A model generated the notes under the pieces. The model made no database searches. It had not been told where the DNA came from and saw only the letters and a list, made by a program, of their open reading frames with translations. Shown here in pieces: positions 31,263-43,400 of a DNA stretch of 64,000 nt. This stretch comes from Rhynchopus sp. YZ270_cl-10 (Eukaryota; Euglenozoa; Diplonemea; Diplonemida; Diplonemidae). The translations under genes and the position numbers were made by a program. Every line of letters starts with the position of its first letter. The stretch's first letter is position 1. The stretch is taken from assembly GCA_964035575.1 (NCBI GenBank), contig OZ037865.1, forward strand, positions 186,001 through 250,000, given 5' to 3'.

Positions 31263-32519
31263 AAGTCTTTGAAGGAAGACACAGTGAAATATGAGAAAAA
31301 GTGCCACTCAAGAACCATCCCACCTGATTTTTACCCCGCGGATAGGCGCGGATAGGAACGTACAGACCAAACCCCGCCCATTTCCCCCTATATTCCCACA
31401 ACCCACCTGATTTTTACCCCTGAAGAAAAGGAGGGTAGGGCAGGAGAGGACCGGTTAAGTGGTATCGCACAGAAAACTGCGCTGGGTACTGGGTACTCCT
31501 TGTAGGGTCTTGTTGCCTTTTGGCACATGTATTGTGCCCACGGTGTGTTGTGTTCACTGCTCTGAAGGTGCTGGCTCTCATCTACCTGATGGGGTAAGTG
31601 ACACAGCATCTGACCCGCCATCTGTAATCTTCTGGTTTCAACACTGCCTTTCAGTTCTGCATACTGAATCGCAGCGTCCCGAGCGTCTCACAACCTCTTA
31701 TTACTCTTTGCCCGAGAAGGATGTGTTTGGACTCACTCAAACCCCGTTCATCACTCTTGTGCCAAAGAAAGTGAAGCTATTAATGCAGGCACCTCCGACT
31801 GACCCACGTACGATGCCAGCCATCCGGATGAAAGCACAAGTACCCTGCGGCCAACAACAGAAGATGTAAAAAGGAAACCTAATGACTGGCCCGTACCGTA
31901 AGAGAAGAGGACGGTCCACAACCGCTCGACAGCCGGCGGCCCACCTTCCGTTGAAGAGTTGTGAGCTTACAGGTACTGCAGTTCGCTGCACCCAACGCTT
32001 GGTGCACGATAGTCTACACAAGAGAGCAGAAACCCAAAAACACAAAAAGGGGTGGGCAGGGGGGTCACATCTCTCTCTTGGCGCCCCATGCTGTACCGAC
32101 AGTTGGGTCTCACCCTCTCTTAGGGATATACATGGACGTCCTTACAGGCAGCACACCGTAACCCAAAGGCGTGGCAGAGAGACTCCGCAGAGCGACTCTG
32201 GCCTGACCGCTGGCCATTTATGCTCCGGGTGCGAGCACCCATCATAGCATAGGGGAGCCAGCCTGACCCAGCATTTATATACCCTGCCAGGGTGAACTTG
32301 CTTAAAAGAGGGCAGGGGCGTTTAGACCCTGAGACTAGGGGAAGTCCCGCATACCCCAACAGAAAGACAAAGGCTATGCACTGGTGATAAAGGAGAGGCA
32401 GGGTTGCTGAAAAACAAAAAGACCCTGAAGGCACAAAAACCACTCTGCGCGTTTCTCGCCAATGTAGCGAAAAAGACAGAGGTGTCCAGAACGTGATGCG
32501 GTCTATTTTCCTACAAAAA
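31263..32519. other. Gene-free region around the dispersed element
   Basis: CCACCTGATTTTTACCCC occurs twice (31318 and 31404), and a relative is at 57314. Open frames here lack coding character. Confidence 0.5.
31781..31905 (+). repeat. Fullest copy of the CCAGCCATCCGG dispersed element
   Basis: Reads GCAGGCACCTCCGACTGACC, then GCCAGCCATCCGGATGAAAG, then GGCCAACAACAGAAG. Partial relatives lie at 10442-10476, 30412-30470 and 61778-61866, all in plus orientation. Non-coding by appearance; origin unknown. Confidence 0.7.
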
Positions 32520-33110
32520 AGACGGAGGATAGTGCGCGTGACCAGTTGTTCAATGGTGTGCTGATTCTGTCGGAAGACTTTGCACTGGAAGCTGAAGAAC
32601 ACTGCAAATGGTTCAACACAGATGAGGTTCGTCTCACAGTATTGATGTGTGCTCCACAACGGAAAGCCCATCAAATATGAGAAGAGTACTTTGCTCAAGA
32701 ACCGGGTTACAAGTGCTGAAACACGAGAAATATGCCACTCCGAAGAACCGGGAGCACGTACAAGTGCTCAGAAATGCCACACGCTCCAACCACAATGAAC
32801 AGTGGGGTGAAAACGTGGGCGGGCAGCGGGAGACCAGCGCAGTGAGGAGAGCCAGGAGCGCAGGGCACGCAGGTGATGGTTTGGTTAAGTCCATTTCCTG
32901 TGGGAGTGGAATCCGGTCGAAGTCATAGTGGGGCGGAACAAAGGTTGCAGCTGAGCTGTTCTCCAGGCGTGAGTGGCAGATTGTTGATACGGAGGCTGTT
33001 GTTCAGAGACAACCGGTGTATGAGGATGCTCCCCATCAGACGCTGGAGGTAGCATCAATACTGTCCTTCAGGGCAGTAGGGATAACTCCACAGTTCGACA
33101 CACAGTAGGC
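32520..33110 (+). pseudogene. Decayed plus-strand coding remnant, unassigned
   Basis: Several stretches in different plus frames have coding-like composition: LFNGVLILSEDFALEAEEH near 32545 and LFSRREWQIVDTEAVVQRQ near 32960. No single frame spans the region and no start or splice set is evident. It looks like an old broken gene or element. I recognise no family and propose none. Confidence 0.35.
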
Positions 33111-33359
33111 CACGGCGACCTGTCAGCAGTTGTGACGAAGTGGAAACTAGGATCTGAGCGTATAGCATCGCAGGCAGGGCAGGACCACCATAAGTGCTCA
33201 TTCGTGTCGTCAGCTTCCCGATCGCAGTGGGGCCAATTTTTTTTACACTTTTTATGTTGCTTTTACCCCCCCAAGAATGACTTGGGAGGGATGGGAAAGG
33301 GGGTCTGGACCTGTCTACGAACGAAAAAGAAGAAACAAGCAAAAAGCGTGGAAATATTT

Positions 33360-33466
33360 CACGGCCGTGATCAATGCAAAATTTCACGGCCGTTAAATTT
33401 TTCAGATTTTCTTCACGGCCGTGACTTCCCCGACAAAAAAAATTTATTCCCGTCGTGACGGCCGTT
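33360..33466. repeat. ACGGCCGT motif cluster, right
   Basis: Four ACGGCCGT words at about 33362, 33386, 33414 and 33457, mostly as CACGGCCGTG or CACGGCCGTTAAA. Spacing of 24-43 bases and the perfect palindromic core suggest a multi-site target. Confidence 0.75.
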
Positions 33467-33787
33467 ATACTTGTATGCGGGTAACAAATTAAAAAAGGGA
33501 CTCCCCATCGATTTAAACCACTTTTGGACCATTCTTGGGACATCCAAAACCGCAAATCGGGCCACACCATTTTTAGTAGAATTTTTTAAAATCGTTTTCT
33601 TTTCCTATGACTGGACCCAATTACTCTCACTCTTTTTTTGGTCAAAAACACCCATCTTTTTTCCCTTTGTTTTAGACACTGTCCCCCTCCAAGGATTGAA
33701 AGCACACACAGACAACACGGCTAGTGGAGTACATCTGGTGTTCGAACCGCAAGTCATTTCATTTGCCACTAGAAATAAGTAACGGAA

Positions 33788-33816
33788 GATGACTGCGTCT
33801 CTTGTGTTTAGTCATC
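33788..33816 (+). repeat. Dispersed hairpin, perfect outer stem
   Basis: GATGACT pairs exactly with AGTCATC, and the loop side has TCTCTTGTG. It lies about 70 bp 3' of the helicase stop codon. Confidence 0.55.
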
Positions 33817-33885
33817 GTACAAAAAAAAAGTTGAAGGATATGTCTCCTGCATACACGTCTTCTACAGAGCACCCTTTAAAGCTTG

Positions 33886-36800
33886 TCACTGCAGATGAAG
33901 CATCCTATCAGTGTCGTCACGTCCAAGCCACTTGCATTGGGTGTCCTTTGATGATATGAGGAGTGTCGGGGATCTCTTGATGAACGCTACCATGTGTGAG
34001 TAACCTCTCCTGACCTTCTCCGACTTGCACGATGATGCTGTCGGGGCGATGCTATCTGCAGAGACGATCAACACATTGGCGCATCGTGCACGCGTCATCG
34101 CGACGTTGACGCGTTCCAGCTCGAACGCAAAGTCCGACCACTTCGGCGACGCAAAGGCCATGAAGACCACATCTGCTGTCTGCCCCTGTGCTTTGTTCAC
34201 AGTGCGGACCTTCACATTCTCTCCCCTATCTTTTTTAATCGCCTTCCGCTGCGCATTTGTTGGCGTCACGACGAGGACTGACGCATCTTCCCCTGTATCT
34301 GCCGTTTTCAAAAAATATATCACACAGTCTAGGAGTTCAACACACATAGCCTCGGGCACGCCTTCGGCGACCACTGTGAGCAGGCCCTTTGTCCAATCCA
34401 CTCTTCTCTCCAGAAGTTTGTAGAGTTCCTGCAGTACCCCGCTCTCCTGTAGTGCAGATGTCCCGCTGCGTGAGAGAAGGCGTCTGTCGCCTGCATTTTC
34501 GGGCACACGGTAGTCCTTCCCATAGAGACGCTGTGTGTGCGAGGTGATGGTCGCGTTGGACCTCATATTGTCCGTGAGCTTCACCACAGAGCAGTGCAGC
34601 TCGGCCGTATCAGACACCGCTGCCGGATCGTTGTTGCGCTTCCTCATCAACGCAAGAAGAATCGAACTGCACACATTCGCCTCAGCCCGCCCCTTCACTT
34701 CCCTCTTGATTTCCGGCTGAATCGGAGGTAGCTGAAGATGATCCCCTGCAACAATAAGACGGCCCCCTTCCTTAAGTTTCGTCAGCTGAAGTGGATGTGG
34801 TGAGGGAGGGTGGTGTGTGCATCGCATACCATGAGCGTCGCGTCCGTGGCAGGCATCTGACTGCCTTCGTCGATCACTATCATGTCGTAACACTCTGCAG
34901 TCTTCTCCGCCTGCCAGACAGTAAGGCCATGGACAACAAAGGTGGAAATGCTGCTCGGTTCGGCCTCGCCCTGGAGGATGATATCAACACCCTTCCACGA
35001 GGACACAATGTTGCGCACTTTGCCTATGACCTCCGCGAAGGCATCCTTTGCGACGCTCGTCACTGCAATCGTATACCCTTCGCCCTCCGTCTTCTGCTTC
35101 TTCTGCGCCTTCATCCACCGCACAATCGCATGCGCCAAATAAAACGTCTTCCCCGTCCCAGGCGGGCCCCACACAAGTTGAATCCTATGCCGAGTAAAGT
35201 GAGAATACGCACGCATCTGGCTTGGGGTAAGTTCGTCGTCACGTTCATCGTCACATAGATTATCCCCGCAGCCACATCCTGTATTAGCTGAAGCAGGTCC
35301 TTTTGTGAGTAGAGTGTGCAGAAATTTGCTTGGGTCGTTTGGTTGCGCTGTCTCGAAGGCGTCAGAGAGATTCATCAGGGAGTCTGTCACCTTTGGGCTG
35401 TTCATATCACAATAGCGTGGGTAAAGCGAGAGCACTGTTCCCTTCGGCATCCTCTTCACAACGTCTGCTGACAACCCGGCCGAACCATACAGAAGCACCT
35501 TCCCCACATCCTTAATAGTTAACGTCGTTGTGTTTTCGAAACGGGGCAGCCGCTCTGTCGCACTGAAAAGATCCCCTAGAGCAAACCCCGCATCCTTCGC
35601 GTCCCTATATAAACCCTTTAATGGGCCAAATGCGGAATAGGTTTTGTTCAGTGGGCGAAGTTCTGTGGTAGGAGTGAAGGTAAGGGTGGATCCGGCGCCA
35701 GACCAGAACACGAAGTAGTTTCCAGAGCGGAAGTCGGCCGGCTCTATGAAGGAGGTGCGCTGTGCTTCAAGCTCGTCTGCACGTTCTGCTGAGGGGAGGC
35801 CAGGGGTGCTAAAGAGTGACCACGTGGTCGCGTCTGTCTTGGTAATGAGGATACGTTTCTTTGTCCCTGAAACGTCGTCACATTTTTCGGCGATGTTGGT
35901 TCGTTTCTCGTGTTCTTTGCACCAGAGAAGCTCGCTGAAGACGCTCTCACTCGGCCAAAACGACAGACACTTCGACGCAACAGACGTCGCACACCCCTCC
36001 CCCCCACTGAACTGTTTTCTCAGGAACCGCAGCGTCTCCTTCGCCAGATCTACACGACATTTTGCGATCCTGTCGTAAGGAAATCTAACCAGATCAACCC
36101 GGTCCTCGTTCACCAGCTGAACAATGGTAAACCCACGGAACTCCACAGGGTATCCGATTTCTGGGATCCAGAAAAGCTTTGCCGCGATTTGGTGGAGACA
36201 GATAACGGAGGGGTATGTCTGGGCTGCCTTGAACCAGTCCTCCTTCCTCCAGTGCGTCCCAATGCACTCAACACTGTCATGTGCATATGCACCTGCGATG
36301 CGCTTTAGCATAGGCAAGTTTGTCTCATCCTGACTGCCACGTAAGAACACTTCACCCAATAGTTTCTGCAAAACGAATTTCTCCTTCGAAGACGCAACAT
36401 AAACCTGAAGCGACCCTTCAGGGGCTGGGTTGATGAAGCTGTCAAGGGTTTCCAGGAAGGTCTGCACATCGTCTTTTTCATTCGAAGATTCGTCAAATGT
36501 GATGCATTCGCTGGTTTTTGTTGCCATATTTTCAATGCAAAACGCACGAATCCTGACACGCCCGACTCCATCCCCAGAGAAAATTGACAGCACAATGTCG
36601 TTGTCACACCTCTGCGGGAGACATTGCTCTGCCAATATGTCTGCGCCTTCCTTCTTGATCACTTTACCCTTTGTCTGTGAGACAACACACTCTGGTACGG
36701 GTGTGTCCTTCGTACACCCGAGGGACTTCGCATTTTCTTCTCTGAAGGAAGCATTATTTTTCCACATGTCTTCAATGTCTGCAAGAGTTGCGCCTGGGTT

Positions 36801-37877
36801 TTTGTGTGGTGCTGCTTCCTGCAACGCTCTGCGTGTCCCCTTCGCTTCTTCCCTGCATTTTTCAAGGTAGGAACACCCTGAACACCGAGACGCAGAAAGT
36901 GCCCAATTGGGGTTCTCAAAAAATTGTGGATCTTCCAGTTTTGCTAAGACCCTCCGTACAGAGTGTTTAACGGGAGCAAGCTCGATTTTCTCAATGCGAT
37001 ACACAGACTTCTCTCCCGTCAGAGACTTCACTCTCGGCAGCCAAATCTCCCCCACATCTGAGACCTCAATTTTCCCGTCATGTTCGCCTTCCAAATTTCT
37101 TTGAATAATATTGCAGTACACCGCGAGTTGTGCTTGATGTGAAACCTTCCCTGCGGCACTGTGCTTCACATCAGCAACGGTGACACGAACTGAATACGGG
37201 GCGCTCCCTTCATTGGTTTGTCTCGCTTCTACGAAGGAAACGACGAGGATGTCTGGTTTTGCCTTCGAGGTTGTGATGCGCGTGGTTCCGGTTGTCCCGA
37301 GGTGTACCTCTGAGAATGGGGCCTGGTAGAGATAGAATGTTTTGTAGTAGTAGGATGCGTCGTGTGGTTCGTTAAGATGGAGGATGGTGTTGATGTAGTT
37401 TCTAAAGGAGTGTCCTCCATCTCCAGGTGCAAAGGGTGTCGCGTCAGTTGCGTCGATGCAGACAATGGTGTCGTCGGCCTTAGTTTTCAGTTCCTCCCAC
37501 ACCTGATTCTCAAATTTTTCGCCCCGCTTGAAGCGAGCCTCCGCTGTCGCTGCAGCAGAGCTCTCAGCAGACAGAGAGCTGGTCTGGGAAGAGCGAGGCT
37601 CGCTCTTCCCAGGCCTCGCAAACCCTTCATTCACCAAATATTTTTCGCATTCCTTTCGATGATAATAGGCCCCCACCCCCGATGGGCGGACCTTAAACAC
37701 TCTCTGCGTGGAAGGCGCCTGCTCCAATTTCATCAGAGCGATGCACTGCTCAAGGGTTGCGCGCGATATTTCGGTCTTTCTATCACGGAAAGTCGAGCAT
37801 ATTTTTTCAAAGTCCTTCCAGAGGTCTTCCATACTCCTTTCCTCGGAATCTCCCACGCTTGTGAGATCGTGGGCCAT
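33886..37877 (-). CDS. RecB-family nuclease fused to Upf1/DNA2-like SF1 helicase
   Basis: Two exons, 37877-34830 and 34785-33886, joined over a 44-nt intron with GTATGC donor and TTCAG acceptor (phase 0), giving 1315 residues. ATG 37877 is the first ATG in the open frame. Residues about 205-240 carry the PD-(D/E)xK pattern: KPDILVVSF, then VTVADVKHS, then the SHQAQLAVY helix. CSGCSYLEKC near 330 is the Cys cluster seen in Fe-S RecB-type nucleases. The helicase has Walker A GPPGTGKT (about 903), Walker B VIDEGSQM (about 1002), GDHLQLPP (1030), a DNMRSN arginine motif, VNKAQGQTADVV and VAMTRAR. The layout matches bacterial TM0106-type nuclease-helicases and, more distantly, Dna2. Likely DNA end or flap processing; its precise role is unknown. 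Confidence 0.85.
34786..34829 (-). other. 44-nt intron in the nuclease-helicase gene
   Basis: GTATGC...CACTTCAG. Removal joins DATLM directly to LTKLKEGGRLIVAGD, restoring the helicase motif II-III region. Without removal the frame ends after HHIHFS. Confidence 0.85.
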
Positions 37878-38186
37878 GGGGAATGTGAGAGGGGAAGACA
37901 AATGCTGTGTTGCGTTGTGTGTGTGGGGAGAAGGAGTGAAGAAACACGTTATTATTGCCACTGGGCGGCGAGAAGTCAGATCTCACTAAGCACTCACAAA
38001 AAAGTACCCATCACACAACTCCCGCAAAATAGCAGGTTTGGGAACTGCATCAGAGGAGTGCGGCAGAAGGGAGCTTACCTTTCGGTGTCGCGGAAAATAC
38101 AAAGGGGTGGACTGGGTTCAATAGAGAGGTGTGGGGGGGTGCGAAAATAGGTAAAGGAATGGAAAGGTACGGGGACAGGGGAGGGG
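37878..38186. other. 5' flank of nuclease-helicase gene
   Basis: About 300 bp with purine-rich stretches. No recognised promoter element. Ends in the left target-site copy of the transposon. Confidence 0.5.
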
Positions 38187-38940
38187 CAGTGCTCTCAAGA
38201 TCCTCCACGTAGGGGAGGATATTTCCTCCAGGGGCTTTTTTTTTTTTTTTTCAGGCTTTTTTGGTGGAGGATTTCCTCCACTTTTTTTTTTTTTTTGGCG
38301 GGCTCGGGTGGAGGATTATCCTCCTAGGGGTTTTATAGTGGGGGTCACTTTGTCTCCCCCGAGGGAGCCAATATTTTCCCGAGTCTGTATGCACCGTCCA
38401 GGGCTGCACCTTAAAAAAAATTTGCTTGCGGCGCCATTTTCATTTTTTGCTACTCAAAAAAAGGGTTCGTTGAGTGATTCTGTAGTGTAAAAGGAAGCAT
38501 TTTTACACCGTACCCCAATTTTTTTTCGCCTGCGGCGCCATTTATATTATTTTTTTGCTCCGCAAAAAAATAGTTGGCAATGTCTTTGGATACCCTTGTA
38601 TTTTGCAGCCAAAAAATGCAACGTGACCAAAGCTGCAAAATTTTTGCCATTTAAAAAAAATTACCCGCCGTTGCATCAGCCCCTGCTTCTGGAAGACGTA
38701 TTGGTTTTGTACGGTTCGTGGAGCGTACGGTGCAAGAGAAAGGATTAGATTTCCGTTTTTTGTTATCTCGCAAAATTGACCCGCCTCTCCGCTCTGTGGC
38801 TGTCAGGGAGGCGCGCGCGAAGCGCGCGACGACCGCTTGTTGCGGGGGAAAATTTTTTTTTTGGGGGGTTTTTTTTGCAAAAACGAATCCTCCTCATTTC
38901 GAAAATTCTGCTTTTTTCGTGGAGGATCTTGAGAGCCCTG
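38187..38940. mobile_element. Non-autonomous DNA transposon with hAT-like ends (754 bp)
   Basis: Terminal inverted repeats of 23 bp with one mismatch: 38187-38209 and 38918-38940. They begin CAGTG on the left and CAGGG on the right, then share GCTCTCAAGATCCTCCACG. Directly outside lie identical 8-bp copies, GGGAGGGG at 38179-38186 and 38941-38948. CAGNG ends with 8-bp duplications are the hAT hallmark. The interior has T-runs, extra GGAGGAT/ATCCTCC words near the left end, two copies of GCGGCGCCATTT and a GCGCGCGAAGCGCGCG hairpin, but no transposase, so it would need a helper elsewhere. The exact target duplication implies a recent insertion. Confidence 0.85.
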
Positions 38941-39091
38941 GGGAGGGGAGGGTCTTTTTTTTTGTTTCTGGTATTCCCTCGAAAAAAGGGAAACTGTAAA
39001 TGTCATTGTGTGTGTTTTTTTCTTTCGCCCTTTTTTTTGTCTTGGGGGATTTAAAAGTATAATGTGACGAGAGAAAAAGGACAGTTTATGA

Positions 39092-39124
39092 GATGAACCT
39101 AAGCCTCTCGGGCTTAGTCACCTT
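39092..39124 (+). repeat. Dispersed hairpin, CTAAGC form
   Basis: GATGA faces TCACC, and CTAAGC pairs exactly with GCTTAG around CTCTCGG. Preceded by AGTTTATGA as in other copies. Confidence 0.65.
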
Positions 39125-40268
39125 GATCACAATCGTTATGTAAAAGTGAAGGTTTATTTGGACAACGCCTCGATGGACGCAGGCACTAAGGGGCGGAATT
39201 GTGGGGTAAATGGGGACTGTTTTTGTCTTTGTTTTTGAAAAAACTGACAACTTTTTTATTTCGGGTGCTGCTTTCTTGGAAAAAAAAGCGCCTTTCTTTT
39301 GCATCGTCAAAAAAAACTTGGAATACGAATGTACCTCTCACGGGACACGTTTTCTTCCAAAAATAGTAAAAAACGCGTTCATTTTTTGTTTAGTCACCCA
39401 AAAAAGAACAAAGAAAAGTATGAAAAATGCGCAGAAAAAATGACCTAAAACGCATAAGACATTACACACTTTCTCAAACACAACGGAACGGATCGACACT
39501 TGGACACACTTCGTTAAAAAAATGGGGCAAAAAAACTGACGGGGGTGGAGGGAGTGGCAGGACAAGGACAAAAACCGAGGTGTGGTGTCGCGGCACATTA
39601 CATGCATTGTGGGATGTAGTGGGATATGGTGGGGTGGTGGAGGTGGAGGTGGAGGGGTAGGAGCGGGAAGTGTGCTGCTAAACCCAAGCATGGGGTGTTG
39701 CCTCTGAACTTTAGTTTTATTAGATTTTCTTTTACCGCTTGTTTTGCATGGACTTACCAAGGAATAGTCCTGCAAAAAGCATTATTTTTTTTGAAAAAGA
39801 CAGCTTTTAAAAAAAGGTTATCATCGACTGCCATTGCACGTTACAGGCAGGCATCAATCAAGAAAGAGAAATTGAAAGTGCCAAAAACGCCTCACCGTTT
39901 AATCGACGGACGCATGGGCACTGATAAAAGAGAACGGAAAGTTTTGTTATTCTAATCATTTCATAGAGGGGAAACTGGATTTTTTAGAAAAAATGACTAA
40001 AAAATCTTCTTCCGAGGAAGAAGAAAACTTCAATAAATGGAAAGAATATGTCCTCCCCAGAGCACATATCTCCACAAGGGCTAGCAACGATACGCACAAG
40101 AACATCAAAAATAAAATATAAAATCAACTGTTCTCTATTCAAAAAAGCGAAGGGAACGTATAATGACCCCACCTTTCTTTGAAAACTACTCGAACAATGA
40201 AAAACAAAAAAAAGTTAAAAACTAAGTCATGCTTAGCTAAAGAGATAAAAAAAGAAGAAAATTTTGTA

Positions 40269-40301
40269 CGATGAATGTACCACTCTCGCGCACACACATC
40301 G
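40269..40301 (+). repeat. Dispersed hairpin, perfect CGATG/CATCG outer stem
   Basis: CGATG pairs with CATCG and TGT with ACA, and the loop contains CACTCTCGCG. It lies about 105 bp beyond the HYDIN stop codon. Confidence 0.55.
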
Positions 40302-40406
40302 TTTTGAACAAAAGAACGAAAGTCACGCACAACTCAATTTGAAGGGAAGGAACTGCTGCTGACTCGCCCCTCTGTTTCCACACCCCGCTCCACGTCACCA
40401 AGGATA

Positions 40407-43400
40407 CTACGGGACACCACTGTGTGTGAGGAGGGTTGTTTCATGAGGGTTTACAATCTTGTTTGTTGTCTTCTGGACTCAATTTTTTCAATTTTTTTCA
40501 GTCACTTTATTGACTTAGCCTTTTTGTCGTCAAATGAGCAAAACATAGTGCCCTTCAAAAAGAAGGAAAAAATCATACCTGAGATAATACACCCATGTAA
40601 TAGGTGTGGTGGAGCCTTCAAGAGTCGATGAGATGTTCAACTGTAGAGGGGGAAATATGCTTGAAATATTTTGTACTGACACCCCCCGAGGAAAATGCTC
40701 GAGAGACTCGAGTGACCCTTTGCTTGTTGCTCAAAAGGCTAAGAGATATGGCTAAAAACGGGAGAAAAATTGAAGGTTTGTTTGTTGTTGGCTTCCACCG
40801 AGGAAAGAGAAACCTTAAGAAGCGCCAAAACACATTGCAACTCTCTTCAATTGCACAAACCTTGGCTTTTGGACATGGTGGGTCATCGGGCATCTGCTTG
40901 AATGTGACTGTCAGCGTGGCGTCCTTCTTCGGTGCAACAACCTCGGAGACCTTAGACAGCGTGAAGGACTGCGAGTCTGTCGCGAAGTTGTACGTCAGGT
41001 TTTCGTTGAGAACGTTCTTGAAGGGGATGGCGCGTGCCTGCCCTGCCTTGCATTCGTAGGGTCCCTGTCTCTGCGGTGTGGTGCACGTCCCCAGCAGGCT
41101 CACCTCAAAGATGCCTCCCAAAGGCGAGCTGATCTCGACAGTGTCCTTGACCTCACCCAGCTTGCACGGCTCGAATGTGATGTCCATGCTCAGCTCTTCA
41201 CCTTCGGGCTTTGTCGCGGCGGGGACCTTAACGGTAGCAGGCTGTGCGGTCTTGAAGAAGGGCGACTTCGGGTCGACAAACTTGCAGGTGTATTCGCAGG
41301 CAACCCTGAGGGGTGGGAGGGTGGGTGGGAGGGGGACGCGGAGGCTTTTACAAAATATGAAAAGAGAAGAAGGTTGAACAGCGTGGAGGTGAGGCATGAG
41401 AGGGGTGCCGGAGGGGTTGCTGCCATTTTGTTGTTGCCAAAAAAATGTGACAAAAAAGAGTTCATTTTTTCAGACTTTCTCGTATCGTTGGCAAACCCCC
41501 AAATGGGAGGAGTCATTTTCACATAAGAGTACATACTTAGCAAGCGACCTAAGCCGTAGGGTCACCTGCTGCGACTGCCCCAGTGCAGCCTGGAAGCGTA
41601 CTGCCTTCTCCGGCACCGACGGCAACGACGTGATGTTCACCGTGTACGGGAAGTCGCCTAGCTCCGGACATCTGTTGTGTTTTGCGTGATTGATTCATAT
41701 TTTTTAACTTCATGACAAAAAACCCCTCAAAAAAATGCATACTTAAGCATCAACTTCACCTGCTTCTCCTGCTGCGGGATCAGAGGGAGGTACGTCAACG
41801 CTAGCTTCCCTGTCGAACGCGGCTCAATCGAAAGCTTGTCTCTGTGCGTGAACTCTGCGGACCCAGAACTGGTCACATCCATGGTTACGGGCACATCGCA
41901 TGGGTTCTCCACGAAGACGTCTTCGACGTGCGCCTGGCGCGCTGGTGTGCTGATGTCGAGCACACGGAGGTCCTTCGGGGGACCTACATTGAGCGCCACG
42001 TTGTAGAATATGTACTCCTTCGTGGCTTCGTTCAGGAAGCGTACTGTGCCCTTGATCTTGCACTCCTTGTGGGAGATGACGGTGAGCTTGAACTTCCGTG
42101 TGGCCTTTTGTGGTACATCAATGGTCGCGCCCCCGGTAATGCTCACGGAGAAGTCGATAGGCGCTGTGCCGGTGGGTGTCAAAAGCATGAAGTCGCGCGA
42201 CACAGCAAACCTCTGCGGCGAGGGCAGCCAGTTCTGCACGGAGAGCAGAAGGGTGTGCACGGACTTCGCGGAGAGCGCTTCCTCGAGCTCGCCTGCTGCT
42301 GCGGGTGGTGCAGACTCGCCCACGAGGCTGTGCATCATCTGCTTTGCGTCGCCAGTGGGGATGGGGATGAACAGCATCCCTGTGTCCATGTCCTTCTCGC
42401 CCTCCTTGCCTGTTGTCTTCGACATAACCTGAGGTGAGTAGGTAACAGGGATGTCCACACCGCCCCCCGCAGGCACCGTGACCTTCTCAGGGACAGACCA
42501 GCTTGTGTTGTCCAAGGCAGGCGGGAGGACCCAGTCCTCGGAGGTAGGGTTCGTGACGCGGATGTTCTTCGTGCACGTCTCGCGGACGAGGCATTTGAAG
42601 ATGTGCTCCTCGGCAACAGCGGGGCGCTTGCTGCAGACGCCGACGAGGGAGAGCGGGAGGTTGCGTGAGGTGTGCGGGTGCACGGTCTGGTCGACGATCT
42701 TCACGTTGACCTCCTTGTTGCTCTGCGGGATGGGCGACGTCGGTGCGAACACAACATCGCACGCCTGCTCGGAGTGCGGTGCCATCACACCTGCCACGTG
42801 GTTCACACTGTACCCTGTCCCCTCCAGATCGGGCCACTGGTACGCAACCGGCACGTCCCCTGTGTTCATGATGAGCACCCTACGCGTCTGCCTCGTGCCC
42901 TGCACGACAGTGCCAAACGACAGCGTCTTCTGGTCCATATGCACCTCGACACCGATGCTCGACCCAAGCAGCGTCACAAAGTGGCGCCTCTGCCCCGCCA
43001 CCTCTGCCTCGATGTTGTAGCTGAAGGGCGCCATGCGCATCCCTACAGGCGGGCGGAACTTGAACTCAATAGAGCGGCTCTCACGGGGCTTCAGCACAAC
43101 AGCGTCGGTGGGGGTCACTGTGATGAGCGAGCCCTGGCTGAGCTCTGTTGGGAGGCAGTTTGCGAGGGAAAACGGCGTCGCAATCTTGCTCTTGCAGACG
43201 GCCTTCACGGAGACAGTCTTAAGCTCGCCTGCACGCACGGAGCCGAAGTTGACGGAGCCTGTGAAGCCTGCAGCCAGCTCGATGCGGGGCACGGTGCCCT
43301 CACCTGCGACGTGGATGTGCACTGTGTACATGCCGTTGATCTCAAACGGGAGCACACATTCGGTGCGGCCAGGCTCCGTCGGCTTGAAATAGAAGCTGAC

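Larger units (their letters stand above)
38941..40406. other. Intergenic 3' of HYDIN
   Basis: Low-complexity AT-rich DNA with hairpins at 39092 and 40269. No gene. 39608-39660 is a short GGTGG-rich stretch. Confidence 0.55.

Noticed and set aside
31459-31869. 136-residue plus-strand frame
   Set aside because: Overlaps the dispersed CCAGCCATCCGG element and lacks coding composition.
30886-33541. Long terminal repeats from the paired CCCATCGATTTAAACCACTT words
   Set aside because: The match is only about 35 bases, with no TG..CA ends and no recognisable element proteins between.
33725-33780. tRNA-like TTCGAAC near 33738
   Set aside because: Flanking bases do not form a T-arm stem, and no D-arm or acceptor stem is present.
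34782-37961. Unspliced 1059-residue helicase product
   Set aside because: It starts at GTG and reads into the 44-nt intron, losing helicase motifs III-VI that continue in the next exon.
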